From NCBI GenBank assembly GCA_023443865.1, contig JAEZST010000022.1, forward strand, positions 930,001-994,000: 64,000 nucleotides of DNA, written 5' to 3'. Under the pieces are notes generated by a model. The model did not search any database, had not been told where the DNA came from, and saw only the letters and a list, made by a program, of their open reading frames with translations. The stretch comes from Spirochaetota bacterium. GTDB lineage: Bacteria; Spirochaetota; Spirochaetia; Treponematales; Treponemataceae. Position 1 is the first letter of the stretch, and the number at the start of each line of letters is the position of its first letter. Of the stretch, positions 31,453 to 38,565 are shown piece by piece. The position numbers and the translations under genes are program-made.

Positions 31453-32217
31453 TTAGCGCAGCCGGGCGCCCGGAACCAAAGCGCGGGCGAGGTCGCTCAG
31501 CCGCGCCGTTTCCGCGGGGCCATAGGGTTGTTTCCCGTCCCACGAAGGATCAAGGCAGTGCCCGGCCGCGAAGGCGGCGAGTTCCCAATCGGCATGGGGC
31601 GGGAGCAGGGAAGCGATACGGGCGATTTCCGCCTCTCCCACCAAGCCGGGAACCAGTACCGTTCGGTATTCCACCCGAAGCCGCGGGTATTCTCTTTCGT
31701 CGGGACGGTTTGCCTCCCGCTCCAATAAGGCAAGGCTTTGCAAGAGGCTTTCCGCGTCGCGGGGGCCCACGCTGGGCTCAACCGCGAGCTCCCCGTACCG
31801 CTCGGGCGCGGTTTTTACGTCTATGGCGACCATGTCAGGTCTCGTTTCCGGGTCAGAAAGAAGGGCGGCGAGCCGGTCCGGCAGCGTGCCGTTGGTATCG
31901 ACCTTAACCGCCAGGCCAAGTTCCCGCGCCTTTCGTATTAAATCCCGGAGGGCGGGGGAAAGCAGGGGCTCTCCGCCTGAAACGGCGAGGGCGCCGAGGA
32001 GCTTCGCCCTCTTTTCGAGGTGCGCGAACGCTTCCTCCAGGGGGACGTATTCCTGATCGGCGTCGCTCGCGTTCTTGGGCCCCGATACGACGCTGGCGGC
32101 GGCCAGCGCCCCGTTGTGGCAAAAGGGACAGCGAAGGTTGCACCCGGGTAGAAAAACGGCCGCGCTGACGCGGCCGGGGTAATTTACCAGGGTGGTCTTC
32201 AATAGACCGACGTTCAT
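31453..32217 (-). CDS. nrdG: Class III ribonucleotide reductase activating enzyme (radical SAM)
   Basis: A 254-residue radical SAM protein. The cluster motif CNLRCPFC (CxxxCxxC, about residues 26-33) and AVSGGEPLL (SAM-binding Gly-Gly-Glu) are present. It is longer than classic NrdG (about 155 residues) and resembles the NrdG2/PflA-like type that goes with NrdD2 reductases. It would take a hydrogen from a glycine of the reductase to form the glycyl radical. It is the last gene of the nrd operon, 11 bp after the glycyl-radical/redoxin gene, so its substrate is probably that small protein. Confidence 0.88.
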   Translation of the reverse strand: MNVGLLKTTLVNYPGRVSAAVFLPGCNLRCPFCHNGALAAASVVSGPKNASDADQEYVPLEEAFAHLEKRAKLLGALAVSGGEPLLSPALRDLIRKARELGLAVKVDTNGTLPDRLAALLSDPETRPDMVAIDVKTAPERYGELAVEPSVGPRDAESLLQSLALLEREANRPDEREYPRLRVEYRTVLVPGLVGEAEIARIASLLPPHADWELAAFAAGHCLDPSWDGKQPYGPAETARLSDLARALVPGARLR

Positions 32218-32228
32218 TTTACGCGCGC

Positions 32229-32765
32229 TTAGAAGAGGGCCGGTTCCGGAACGGGTGCCAGGGCGGGAAGGGCCCTGATCTGCTTTACCGAGTGGGCCCG
32301 GCCCGCCTCGTTGCCCTCATTATCGAAGAAAATGACGGTGGGCGCCGAAAAAACGCCCCATACTTCAGCGCGTGCAAGGCCTTCGGCGGAATCCACGTCA
32401 ATCTGTTCTCCCGAGTAGGGGAGGTTCGCGCAGCATTCCTTAACGGGCGGGCAATTGGGGCAGGTGGAGCGGACATACAGCTCGTAGCGCGCGACGGGAC
32501 CCGCGGAAACGGGCTGAACGGCGGCGGAAACGGCCTGAGCGACGGACGGGGCGCCTTCCGAGGGTAGATGCGCGGTTACCCCGGCCTCGTCGGCGACAAA
32601 GAGCCTTCGATGGTTGTATTCCTCGCGCTTCCCGCGGTTCCAGTTCCGAACGGAACGGTAGTAGCCTACGATCCGCGCGTACACTTCGGTTCCGCTGCCG
32701 TGCACGTCATTCATTTCCGCCTTGACCTTCGCGATATCGGCGTCAATTTCAGCGATAGTTCTCAT
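32229..32765 (-). CDS. Detached glycyl-radical domain of NrdD fused to a glutaredoxin-like domain
   Basis: A 178-residue protein in three parts. Residues 1-24 are a helix (IAEIDADIAKVKAEM). Residues 25-56 read TEVYARIVGYYRSVRNWNRGKREEY, shown here in pieces: TEVYARIVGYYR then SVRNWNRGKREEY. This is the C-terminal glycyl-radical loop of class III reductases, with radical Gly34. After a linker, residues about 93-165 form a redoxin domain with C102-P-N-C105 and SAPTVIFFD. GGGAGGGG precedes the ATG, so this is a real gene and not a frameshift tail. It lies between nrdD and nrdG. Inference: it carries both the radical and the reductant side of the enzyme. Confidence 0.82.
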   Translation of the reverse strand: MRTIAEIDADIAKVKAEMNDVHGSGTEVYARIVGYYRSVRNWNRGKREEYNHRRLFVADEAGVTAHLPSEGAPSVAQAVSAAVQPVSAGPVARYELYVRSTCPNCPPVKECCANLPYSGEQIDVDSAEGLARAEVWGVFSAPTVIFFDNEGNEAGRAHSVKQIRALPALAPVPEPALF

Positions 32766-32829
32766 AGTTCCCCTCCCGGGACTTTTATTTTTTTTCCGGC
32801 CGGGCTTACGCCAAACCGTCGTTCGTCTA

Positions 32830-34959
32830 TTATTTTGTCTGTCCGCTCGCGGCCTGACGCTCCGCTTCCAGCGCCGTCAGCCTTCCGAGCAGCACTTCCT
32901 CCCGTTCCGATTTGCACGTCGGGCATTCGAAGTGCTCGCCGTTCAGGTAGCCGTGAACCGGGCAAATGGAGAACGTGGGCGACACCGAGAAATAGGGGAG
33001 CCGGTAATTCGAGGCTACCGCCTTTACCAGGTCGCGGCAGGATTCCCAATCCTTCACCGCCTCGCCGAGGTAAATATGGAACACGGTACCGCCGGTGTAC
33101 TTGGTCTGCAGGGCTTCCTGATGGTCCAGGGCCTCGAAAACGTCGGAGGTAAAGCCGACGGGCAGCTGGCTCGAGTTCGTGTAGAACGGGTCGGCCTCGC
33201 CCGAGGTAACGATGTCGGGATAGTGCTTTTTGTCGTGCCGGGCAAGGCGGTACGAGGTGCTTTCCGCGGGAGTCGCCTCGAGGTTGAAAAGATCGCCGGT
33301 TTCTTCCTGGAAGTCCGCGAGCTTTTGCCGCATGTGGAGCAGTACCTTCTCGGCGAAGGCCTTGCCGCGGTCGCTCACGATGTCGGTCCCGAGGAAATTG
33401 AGGCACGCTTCGTTCATGCCGCAGATTCCGATCGTGGAAAAATGGTTGTTAAGGTGGCTCAGGTACCGCCGGGTATAGGGGAACAGCCCGCCTTCGAGGA
33501 GGCGTTCCACGACCTTTCTTTTATAAACGAGACTGATCTTCGCCTGCTCCATGAGATAATCGAGGCGCGCGAAAAATTGCGACTCGCTTTTCGCCAAATA
33601 CGCGATCTGGGGCAGGTTAATGGTCACCACGCCGATGGAGCCGGTAAATTCGTCGGAACCGAACAGCCCGCCGCCGCGCTTGCGGAGCTCCCGCTTGTCC
33701 AACTGGAGGCGGCAGCACATGGAACGCACGTCGGACGGATTAAGGTCCGAGTTGAGGAAATTCTGGAAGTAGGGCGTGCCGTATCGGGCGGTCATTTCAA
33801 AAAGCAGCTGGGCGTTGGGGCTGGACCACTGGAAATCGCTGGTGATGTTGTACGTCGGAATCGGGTACTGGAAACCGCGGCCCGCCGCGTCGCCCTCGAG
33901 CATCAGCTCGATAAAGATGCGGTTGATCGTATCCATTTCGCCCTGGCAGTCGCCGTAGGTAAAGGGCATTTCGCCGCCGCCGACGACCGCCGGCTTATCG
34001 GCAAGGTCCGCCGGGCAATTCCAGTCGAGGGTAATATTCGTGAAGGGCGCCTGGCTTCCCCAGCGACTGGGGGTATTCACGCCGTAGATAAAGCTCTGCA
34101 GGCACTGTTTCACCTCTTTGTCCGTGAGGTTGTCTTTCTTTACGAAGGGCGCCAGGTAGGTGTCGAAGGAGCTGAACGCCTGCGCGCCGGCCCATTCGTT
34201 TTGCATGATGCCCAGGAAATTGACGATTTGCTGAATCAGCGTGGAGAGGTGCCGGGCGGGTTTAGACGTGATTTTGTCCGGAACGCCGCCGAGGCCCTCG
34301 GCGATGAGCTGACGGATCGACCATCCCGCGCAATAGCCGGAGAACATGGAGAGGTCGTGAATGTGGAAGGCCGCCGTCCGGTGCGCCTCGGCCACCTCTT
34401 CCGGGTAGATATTCTTGAGCCAGTAGTTGGCCGTAATGGTCCCGGAATTGTGCAGGATGAGCCCGCCCAGGGAAAAGTTGACGTTCGCGTTTTCCTTGAC
34501 CCGCCAATCCGCCTGGGAAAGATAGCCGTTCATGGTCTCGTCGATATCGAGCATGAGCCGTTCGGTATCGCGGATGGCCTCGTGGCGGGCGCGGTACAGG
34601 ATATAGGCCTTCGCCACGCGTACCTCGTTGGCCTCGATGAGCACCGATTCTACCATGTCCTGGATTTCCTCGATGGCGGGAATGGAATGGGCGTGACGGC
34701 CTGCCATGAGGGCGCGCAGATGCTCCTCGACCCGGTCGGTCAGCTCGTGGGCCCGGTCCGGATCGGGATTGCCCTCCACGGCGGCAATCGCCTTGCCCAC
34801 CGCGGCCTCGATCTTGGATCGGTCATAGGCCATGATCTCCCCGGAGCGCTTTACCACGTTGCGGATAAAACCCGCGGCCTCGGGGTCCCGGGACGAACCG
34901 AGAAAGTGTTTCCATTCCGGAAATACACCCTGGCTTACCGCCTGATCGTTATTGGCCAT
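32830..34959 (-). CDS. nrdD: Anaerobic ribonucleoside-triphosphate reductase, catalytic protein without glycyl-radical loop
   Basis: A 709-residue class III reductase of the NrdD2 type. Residues about 30-120 are an ATP-cone allosteric domain. The ten-stranded barrel follows, with the active-site region SMCCRLQLD (Cys415/416). Near the end the zinc site C666-P-V-H669 and C679-P-T-C682 is intact. In known NrdD proteins the next 30 residues hold the glycyl-radical motif; here they are replaced by a helical tail (VLLGRLTALEAERQA) and a stop. The missing motif is on the next gene. It makes dNTPs from NTPs without oxygen. Its start overlaps the end of nrdR by 11 bases. Confidence 0.9.
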   Translation of the reverse strand: MANNDQAVSQGVFPEWKHFLGSSRDPEAAGFIRNVVKRSGEIMAYDRSKIEAAVGKAIAAVEGNPDPDRAHELTDRVEEHLRALMAGRHAHSIPAIEEIQDMVESVLIEANEVRVAKAYILYRARHEAIRDTERLMLDIDETMNGYLSQADWRVKENANVNFSLGGLILHNSGTITANYWLKNIYPEEVAEAHRTAAFHIHDLSMFSGYCAGWSIRQLIAEGLGGVPDKITSKPARHLSTLIQQIVNFLGIMQNEWAGAQAFSSFDTYLAPFVKKDNLTDKEVKQCLQSFIYGVNTPSRWGSQAPFTNITLDWNCPADLADKPAVVGGGEMPFTYGDCQGEMDTINRIFIELMLEGDAAGRGFQYPIPTYNITSDFQWSSPNAQLLFEMTARYGTPYFQNFLNSDLNPSDVRSMCCRLQLDKRELRKRGGGLFGSDEFTGSIGVVTINLPQIAYLAKSESQFFARLDYLMEQAKISLVYKRKVVERLLEGGLFPYTRRYLSHLNNHFSTIGICGMNEACLNFLGTDIVSDRGKAFAEKVLLHMRQKLADFQEETGDLFNLEATPAESTSYRLARHDKKHYPDIVTSGEADPFYTNSSQLPVGFTSDVFEALDHQEALQTKYTGGTVFHIYLGEAVKDWESCRDLVKAVASNYRLPYFSVSPTFSICPVHGYLNGEHFECPTCKSEREEVLLGRLTALEAERQAASGQTK

Positions 34960-35416
34960 TTTCTCCCTCCACCTTTTTCACTTCCGAAATAAACTCTTCC
35001 AAATTCTCAAAATGCCGGTACACCGACGCGAAGCGTATATACGCTACCTTATCCACGGCATGCAGTTTCGCGAGCACCAACTCCCCGAGACTGGAACTCG
35101 GGATTTCGTGGGCGCCCTTGCCTGCCATAACCGCTTGATCCTCTATCTCGTTGATCACGTTCTCTATGGTCATGCCCGACACCGGCCGCTTTTCCAGGGC
35201 CCGTTCAATGCCGTGCTCGAGCTTTTTACGGTCGAACGGCTGCCTGCGGCCGTCCCGTTTGACGACCATAAAGGGTTTTTCCTCGATGCGCTCGTAGCTG
35301 GTAAAGCGATAGCCGCAGGCTATGCATTCCCTTCTCCGCCTGATGCTGTCGCCATTCGCGAGGGTTCTGGATTCTATGACCTTATCGTCAAAACTACCGC
35401 AGTGGGGGCATCGCAC
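34949..35416 (-). CDS. nrdR: Transcriptional repressor NrdR
   Basis: A 155-residue protein of normal NrdR length: a zinc ribbon (CPHCG and CIACGYRF with the RRRREC block between) that binds DNA, then an ATP-cone (VVKRDGRRQPFDRKKLEHGI, about 47-135) that senses dATP/ATP. It represses ribonucleotide reductase genes when dNTPs are plentiful. The start is GTG at 35416, giving MRCPHCG; GAGG lies ten bases before it. It is the first gene of the nrd operon, so it probably controls its own transcript through the boxes upstream. Confidence 0.95.
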   Translation of the reverse strand: MRCPHCGSFDDKVIESRTLANGDSIRRRRECIACGYRFTSYERIEEKPFMVVKRDGRRQPFDRKKLEHGIERALEKRPVSGMTIENVINEIEDQAVMAGKGAHEIPSSSLGELVLAKLHAVDKVAYIRFASVYRHFENLEEFISEVKKVEGENGQ

Positions 35417-35469
35417 CTTTTTTTGACCTCAAATCGTGATAAGGGCCAGATATGGTGTACCTGGCCCGT

Positions 35470-35500
35470 AAACACCACTATAGCACCATTGATAGTGTTT
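35470..35500. promoter_or_regulatory. Candidate NrdR-box region
   Basis: An imperfect inverted repeat, AAACACCACTAT (35470-35481) and ATAGTGTTT (35492-35500), lies 54 bp before the nrdR start. Both halves resemble the ACACTAT part of NrdR boxes. A separate hairpin, GGGCCAG/CTGGCCC (35443-35449, 35461-35467), lies between it and the gene. Confidence 0.4.
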
Positions 35501-35540
35501 GGCAATGAGAATTTCATTGAAATTTCAGCGAATAAACGGA

Positions 35541-36242
35541 TTATCGCGAGCGATTTCGGATAGCCCGATCGGTATCCGCGGCGAGGGAAAAAAGGCGGAG
35601 AAGGAGAAGGGGAAGGAGTACGGAAACCTTTCGGTAGGCCCCGCGAAAGCCCTTTTGACTTCCGCCCCGGGCGTCCCAGGCTCGTTCCAGGCTTTCCCAG
35701 GCCGCGAAAATGCGGGGTATGAAAATGATGGTGAGTGACAATACAAGGGCGAATCGGACCCCATTCGGCGCCTTTTCGGTACGCCGATACGGTATGAGTC
35801 CAGAAAGGCCCCTAACGGCGCGGTTGACCATATCTTCGGCACGGGCAAAGGAATCGCGTATTTCCAGGCCGCTCGTGGTTTCGTAAAATACGGAACCGGC
35901 GAGGAGCACGGCGGCGAGCCGCCAGGCGTAAAGCCCGGTTTCCCCGAGTTCTACCGATAGAATTCCCGGGTCAAGCGGTTTGCCCGCGAGCCGAAACGCG
36001 CCGATGAACGCGACCCAGACCGCAAGGAGCCTCACGGCTCCCCGAAGGCCCCGGATATCCACCTTCCCCACGATTGCGAAAACGCAAAGCAACGCGCTGA
36101 CGGGTACGAGAAAAGCCCAAGGAAGGGCGAAAACCGCGATGGTGACGCACAGCAAGATCGCGAATTTAAGGGTTACGGGCGCCCGGTGCACGGAGGTGGT
36201 GCCGCTTCGATAGCCGAAGAGAGGCGAAGAAGGGCCGTTCAC
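35541..36242 (-). CDS. bioN: Biotin ECF transporter T component (EcfT/BioN)
   Basis: A 233-residue membrane protein with about five helices and the coupling motif AWDARGG near residue 196, the Ala-Arg-Gly element by which T proteins dock on their ATPases. The start is GTG at 36242, overlapping the ATPase stop by four bases (GTGA); a longer upstream frame overlaps the ATPase gene and is rejected. With BioM and BioY from the same operon it makes a biotin uptake transporter. It is the last gene of the operon. Confidence 0.82.
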   Translation of the reverse strand: MNGPSSPLFGYRSGTTSVHRAPVTLKFAILLCVTIAVFALPWAFLVPVSALLCVFAIVGKVDIRGLRGAVRLLAVWVAFIGAFRLAGKPLDPGILSVELGETGLYAWRLAAVLLAGSVFYETTSGLEIRDSFARAEDMVNRAVRGLSGLIPYRRTEKAPNGVRFALVLSLTIIFIPRIFAAWESLERAWDARGGSQKGFRGAYRKVSVLLPLLLLRLFSLAADTDRAIRNRSR

Positions 36243-36991
36243 TGCGCGATCCCTCCCGTATCGGTCCACAAAAGATCTTCGAGTCGCTCGTAGCGGCCCA
36301 AGGGGTTCCGGATTCCCCAGGTTTCCAGGGGTTCCCCGCGCAAGGCCCGGTCCGGGCTTCCGTCGTAGACGAGCTTTCCCTGGAAAAGAACCAGAAGCCT
36401 GTCCGCGAGGGCCAGAACCTTTTCCATCTCGTGGGTGAGTATGACGAGCGTTTTTCCCATTAGCCGCAACTGTCGGATAATGTCGTTGACCTGAACCACG
36501 CCCGGCCAGTCAAGATTCGCGAACGGTTCGTCGAAAATGACGATTTCGGCGTCCATGGCGAGAATCCCCGCCACGGCGAGCCTTCTTTTTTCGCCGCCCG
36601 ATAGGCTCCGTGCAGGAACGGTTTCCCGTCCCTCAAGCCCAACCCGTTTAAGGGTAACGGCCGCTATACTCCGGGCTTCCTGTCTGCTTTTCCCGAGATT
36701 GACCGGGCCGTAGGCGACGTCTTCCAGCGGAGTGTCGCCGAGAATTTGCGAGTCCGCGTCTTGAAAGACCAAGCCGACCCGCGGTTCGCTCGACTGCGTG
36801 TCGCCGAGCGATACCGAGCCCGAGGTAGGCCGGTCCAGGGAAGCGATCAGGCTCATGAGCACGCTTTTCCCCGAGCCGTTAGCCCCGCTGACCACCACGC
36901 ATTCGCCCCGTTTTACGGAAAAGGAAACGGAATCGAGCGCCGGACGCGCGGAACCGGGAAAACGGCGGGTGAGCGACGAAACCTCAAGCAT
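36239..36991 (-). CDS. bioM: Biotin ECF transporter ATPase (EcfA/BioM)
   Basis: A 250-residue ABC ATPase with Walker A (GANGSGKS, about residue 36), Q-loop (LVFQDADSQI), signature SLSGGEKRRLAVAG, Walker B (IVIFDEPFANLD) and the switch His in VILTHEME. The Q-loop form is typical of ECF-type cobalt/biotin transporters. It powers biotin import with BioN and BioY. Its start overlaps bioY by eight bases. Confidence 0.9.
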   Translation of the reverse strand: MLEVSSLTRRFPGSARPALDSVSFSVKRGECVVVSGANGSGKSVLMSLIASLDRPTSGSVSLGDTQSSEPRVGLVFQDADSQILGDTPLEDVAYGPVNLGKSRQEARSIAAVTLKRVGLEGRETVPARSLSGGEKRRLAVAGILAMDAEIVIFDEPFANLDWPGVVQVNDIIRQLRLMGKTLVILTHEMEKVLALADRLLVLFQGKLVYDGSPDRALRGEPLETWGIRNPLGRYERLEDLLWTDTGGIAQ

Positions 36992-37550
36992 CGGGATTAA
37001 GGTAACGGAGCACGATCGGGCGAACCTTGAGCACCACGGGCACCACTACCGCCGTTTTGATCAGGTCGCCGAGAATAAAGGGCGTAAAGCCCTTGGCGAG
37101 GGCCTCGGCCAACCCGAGATGCAGGGCCTTTCTCAAGACGATGACGCCCGGTATATACACCGCGAGAAAGCCCATTATCGTCGCGCTGATTATCATGGGC
37201 AGGGCCTTTGCGATGGGGATATCCTTATCGCCCGCCAACCGATTCATGGCGAAGCCAGCGACCAGGGCCCCGATAAAGTATCCGGCAAGGTATCCGGCGG
37301 TTGGCCCGGTAAGTACCGCGATGCCGCCTCGTCCTCCCGAAAAAACGGGGAGCCCCAGGGCGCCCAGGATAAGGAAGATGCCGACCGCGCCCGCGCCTTG
37401 CAGGGGCCCGAGCAGGAGCCCGGCCATGATCGCGAAGGCGTTTTGGAGCACGATTGGCACGGGGCCGACGGGGATGGTGATTAAGGCTCCCGCGCAGATA
37501 AGGGCCGCGAAAAGGGCGGTAAATACCGACTTGACGGTGTTCGAGTTCAT
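36984..37550 (-). CDS. bioY: Biotin transporter substrate-binding protein BioY
   Basis: A 188-residue membrane protein of the BioY family, with six predicted helices. The block GALGLPVFSGGRGGIAVLTGPTAGYL, here in two parts GALGLPVFSGGRGG and IAVLTGPTAGYL, is typical, as is the GFTPFILGDLIK near the C-terminus. BioY binds biotin with high affinity and delivers it through BioN/BioM. Its start overlaps birA by four bases. Confidence 0.93.
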   Translation of the reverse strand: MNSNTVKSVFTALFAALICAGALITIPVGPVPIVLQNAFAIMAGLLLGPLQGAGAVGIFLILGALGLPVFSGGRGGIAVLTGPTAGYLAGYFIGALVAGFAMNRLAGDKDIPIAKALPMIISATIMGFLAVYIPGVIVLRKALHLGLAEALAKGFTPFILGDLIKTAVVVPVVLKVRPIVLRYLNPDA

Positions 37551-38506
37551 GAAGAGGTTCCTTTATTCAAGATTGATACGCTTCCGGGCTGGAAGCGCCG
37601 TTCTTCGCAAGCGGAGTCGAGGAGTATACGCGCGTTGCCGTAGGGGTCCAGGCCCTTAAAAAGGCCTTTCAGTACCGTACCGCCGGAAACGAGGCGGCAC
37701 TCGCGGTTATGATGGGCGGATAGGGCGTTCCATCGCGCCTCGAGGTCGGGGTTTTCAAGGGATGCCTTCGTCAAGCGGCGCAAAAAGCCCTCCAATAGAT
37801 CGCGTCGGCCTATGGCAAGCCGGGCCGTCCCGCCCGACTCGGGCCGGTTGCCCGTATTCATGCCGATGCCGAGGTTTAAGAACCTCACGGAATTGCCTGA
37901 ACAAAGATGCTCGCAGAGTATCCCCCCCGCCTTGGCCATTTCGCCGGTCTCTTCGTTGCGGGCCAAGATATCGTTGGGCCAGGCGGCGGCGGCTTGAATT
38001 CCGTGGTCGCGCAAGGTTTCGACCAAGGCGCATTGCGCCGCCGTAACGGAACGGAAATAATGGGCGCTCCGGAGGGAAGGGCGGATAAGGAGGGTGAAAA
38101 AGAGCCCGCCCTCGACCGATTCCCACTCCTTCGAGCCGGTTCCGCGCCCGGCTTTTTGCCGTTCCGCAATGAATAGGGAACCGTCCGCGGCCCCGGCGAT
38201 TGCCGCCTCCAGGGCGCGGTTCATGGTTGAATCGGTTTCCGGAAAGTGGGAAACCGGGGCGGAGACGGTATTGAGATCCCAGGGTAAAAGGCTGTCTTGG
38301 GGATGGGCCGTAAGGGTATAGCCGCGCTTTTCGGCGGTGAACCGATACCCGTGCTCTTCCAGTGCCTTGATATGTTTCCAAACGGCTACCCGGGACATTC
38401 CCAATTCACCGGCCAGTATTTCGCCCGAAAGAGGCTGCGTAGCCGAACGGAGAAGCTCGAGGATTTTCATTCTCGCCCGGATTGAGTCGCGGTTATCGTT
38501 AACCAT
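37547..38506 (-). CDS. birA: Biotin-protein ligase and repressor BirA
   Basis: A 319-residue protein with an N-terminal winged helix (about 10-65; GELGMSRVAVWKHIKALEEHGY) and the biotin ligase core (about 90-265; adenylate loop around QKAGRGTGSKEW in place of GRGRxGR, then WPNDIL and GGILCE) with a C-terminal SH3-like domain. It joins biotin to carboxyl carrier proteins and, when loaded with biotinyl-AMP, represses biotin genes. It is first in an operon with bioY, bioM and bioN. The operator covers its own start codon, so the whole operon should shut down when biotin is plentiful. Confidence 0.93.
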   Translation of the reverse strand: MVNDNRDSIRARMKILELLRSATQPLSGEILAGELGMSRVAVWKHIKALEEHGYRFTAEKRGYTLTAHPQDSLLPWDLNTVSAPVSHFPETDSTMNRALEAAIAGAADGSLFIAERQKAGRGTGSKEWESVEGGLFFTLLIRPSLRSAHYFRSVTAAQCALVETLRDHGIQAAAAWPNDILARNEETGEMAKAGGILCEHLCSGNSVRFLNLGIGMNTGNRPESGGTARLAIGRRDLLEGFLRRLTKASLENPDLEARWNALSAHHNRECRLVSGGTVLKGLFKGLDPYGNARILLDSACEERRFQPGSVSILNKGTSS

Positions 38507-38526
38507 ATATTTTGTTAGGTTAACGA
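38496..38526. promoter_or_regulatory. BirA operator
   Basis: A perfect 9-bp inverted repeat, TCGTTAACC and GGTTAACGA, with a 13-bp A+T-rich spacer. It matches the GTTAAC-spacer-GTTAAC type of BirA site known from several bacterial groups. The left arm overlaps the birA ATG (38506-38504), so binding would block the start of the birA-bioYMN operon. Confidence 0.8.
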
Positions 38527-38565
38527 AAAAAGGATTTTAAATCAACCCGTAGGGTTTCTCGGGTT

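Noticed and set aside
32766..32829. Frameshift joining nrdD and the small glycyl-radical gene
   Set aside because: The 64-bp gap has a strong ribosome site, and both proteins have new helical ends at the break in place of a cut motif; a simple frameshift would not give this.
32722..34992. A 756-residue open frame on the + strand opposite nrdD
   Set aside because: It lies wholly antisense to a clear reductase gene; its translation is rich in Arg, Val, Gly and His with no domain, as expected opposite G/C-biased third codon positions.
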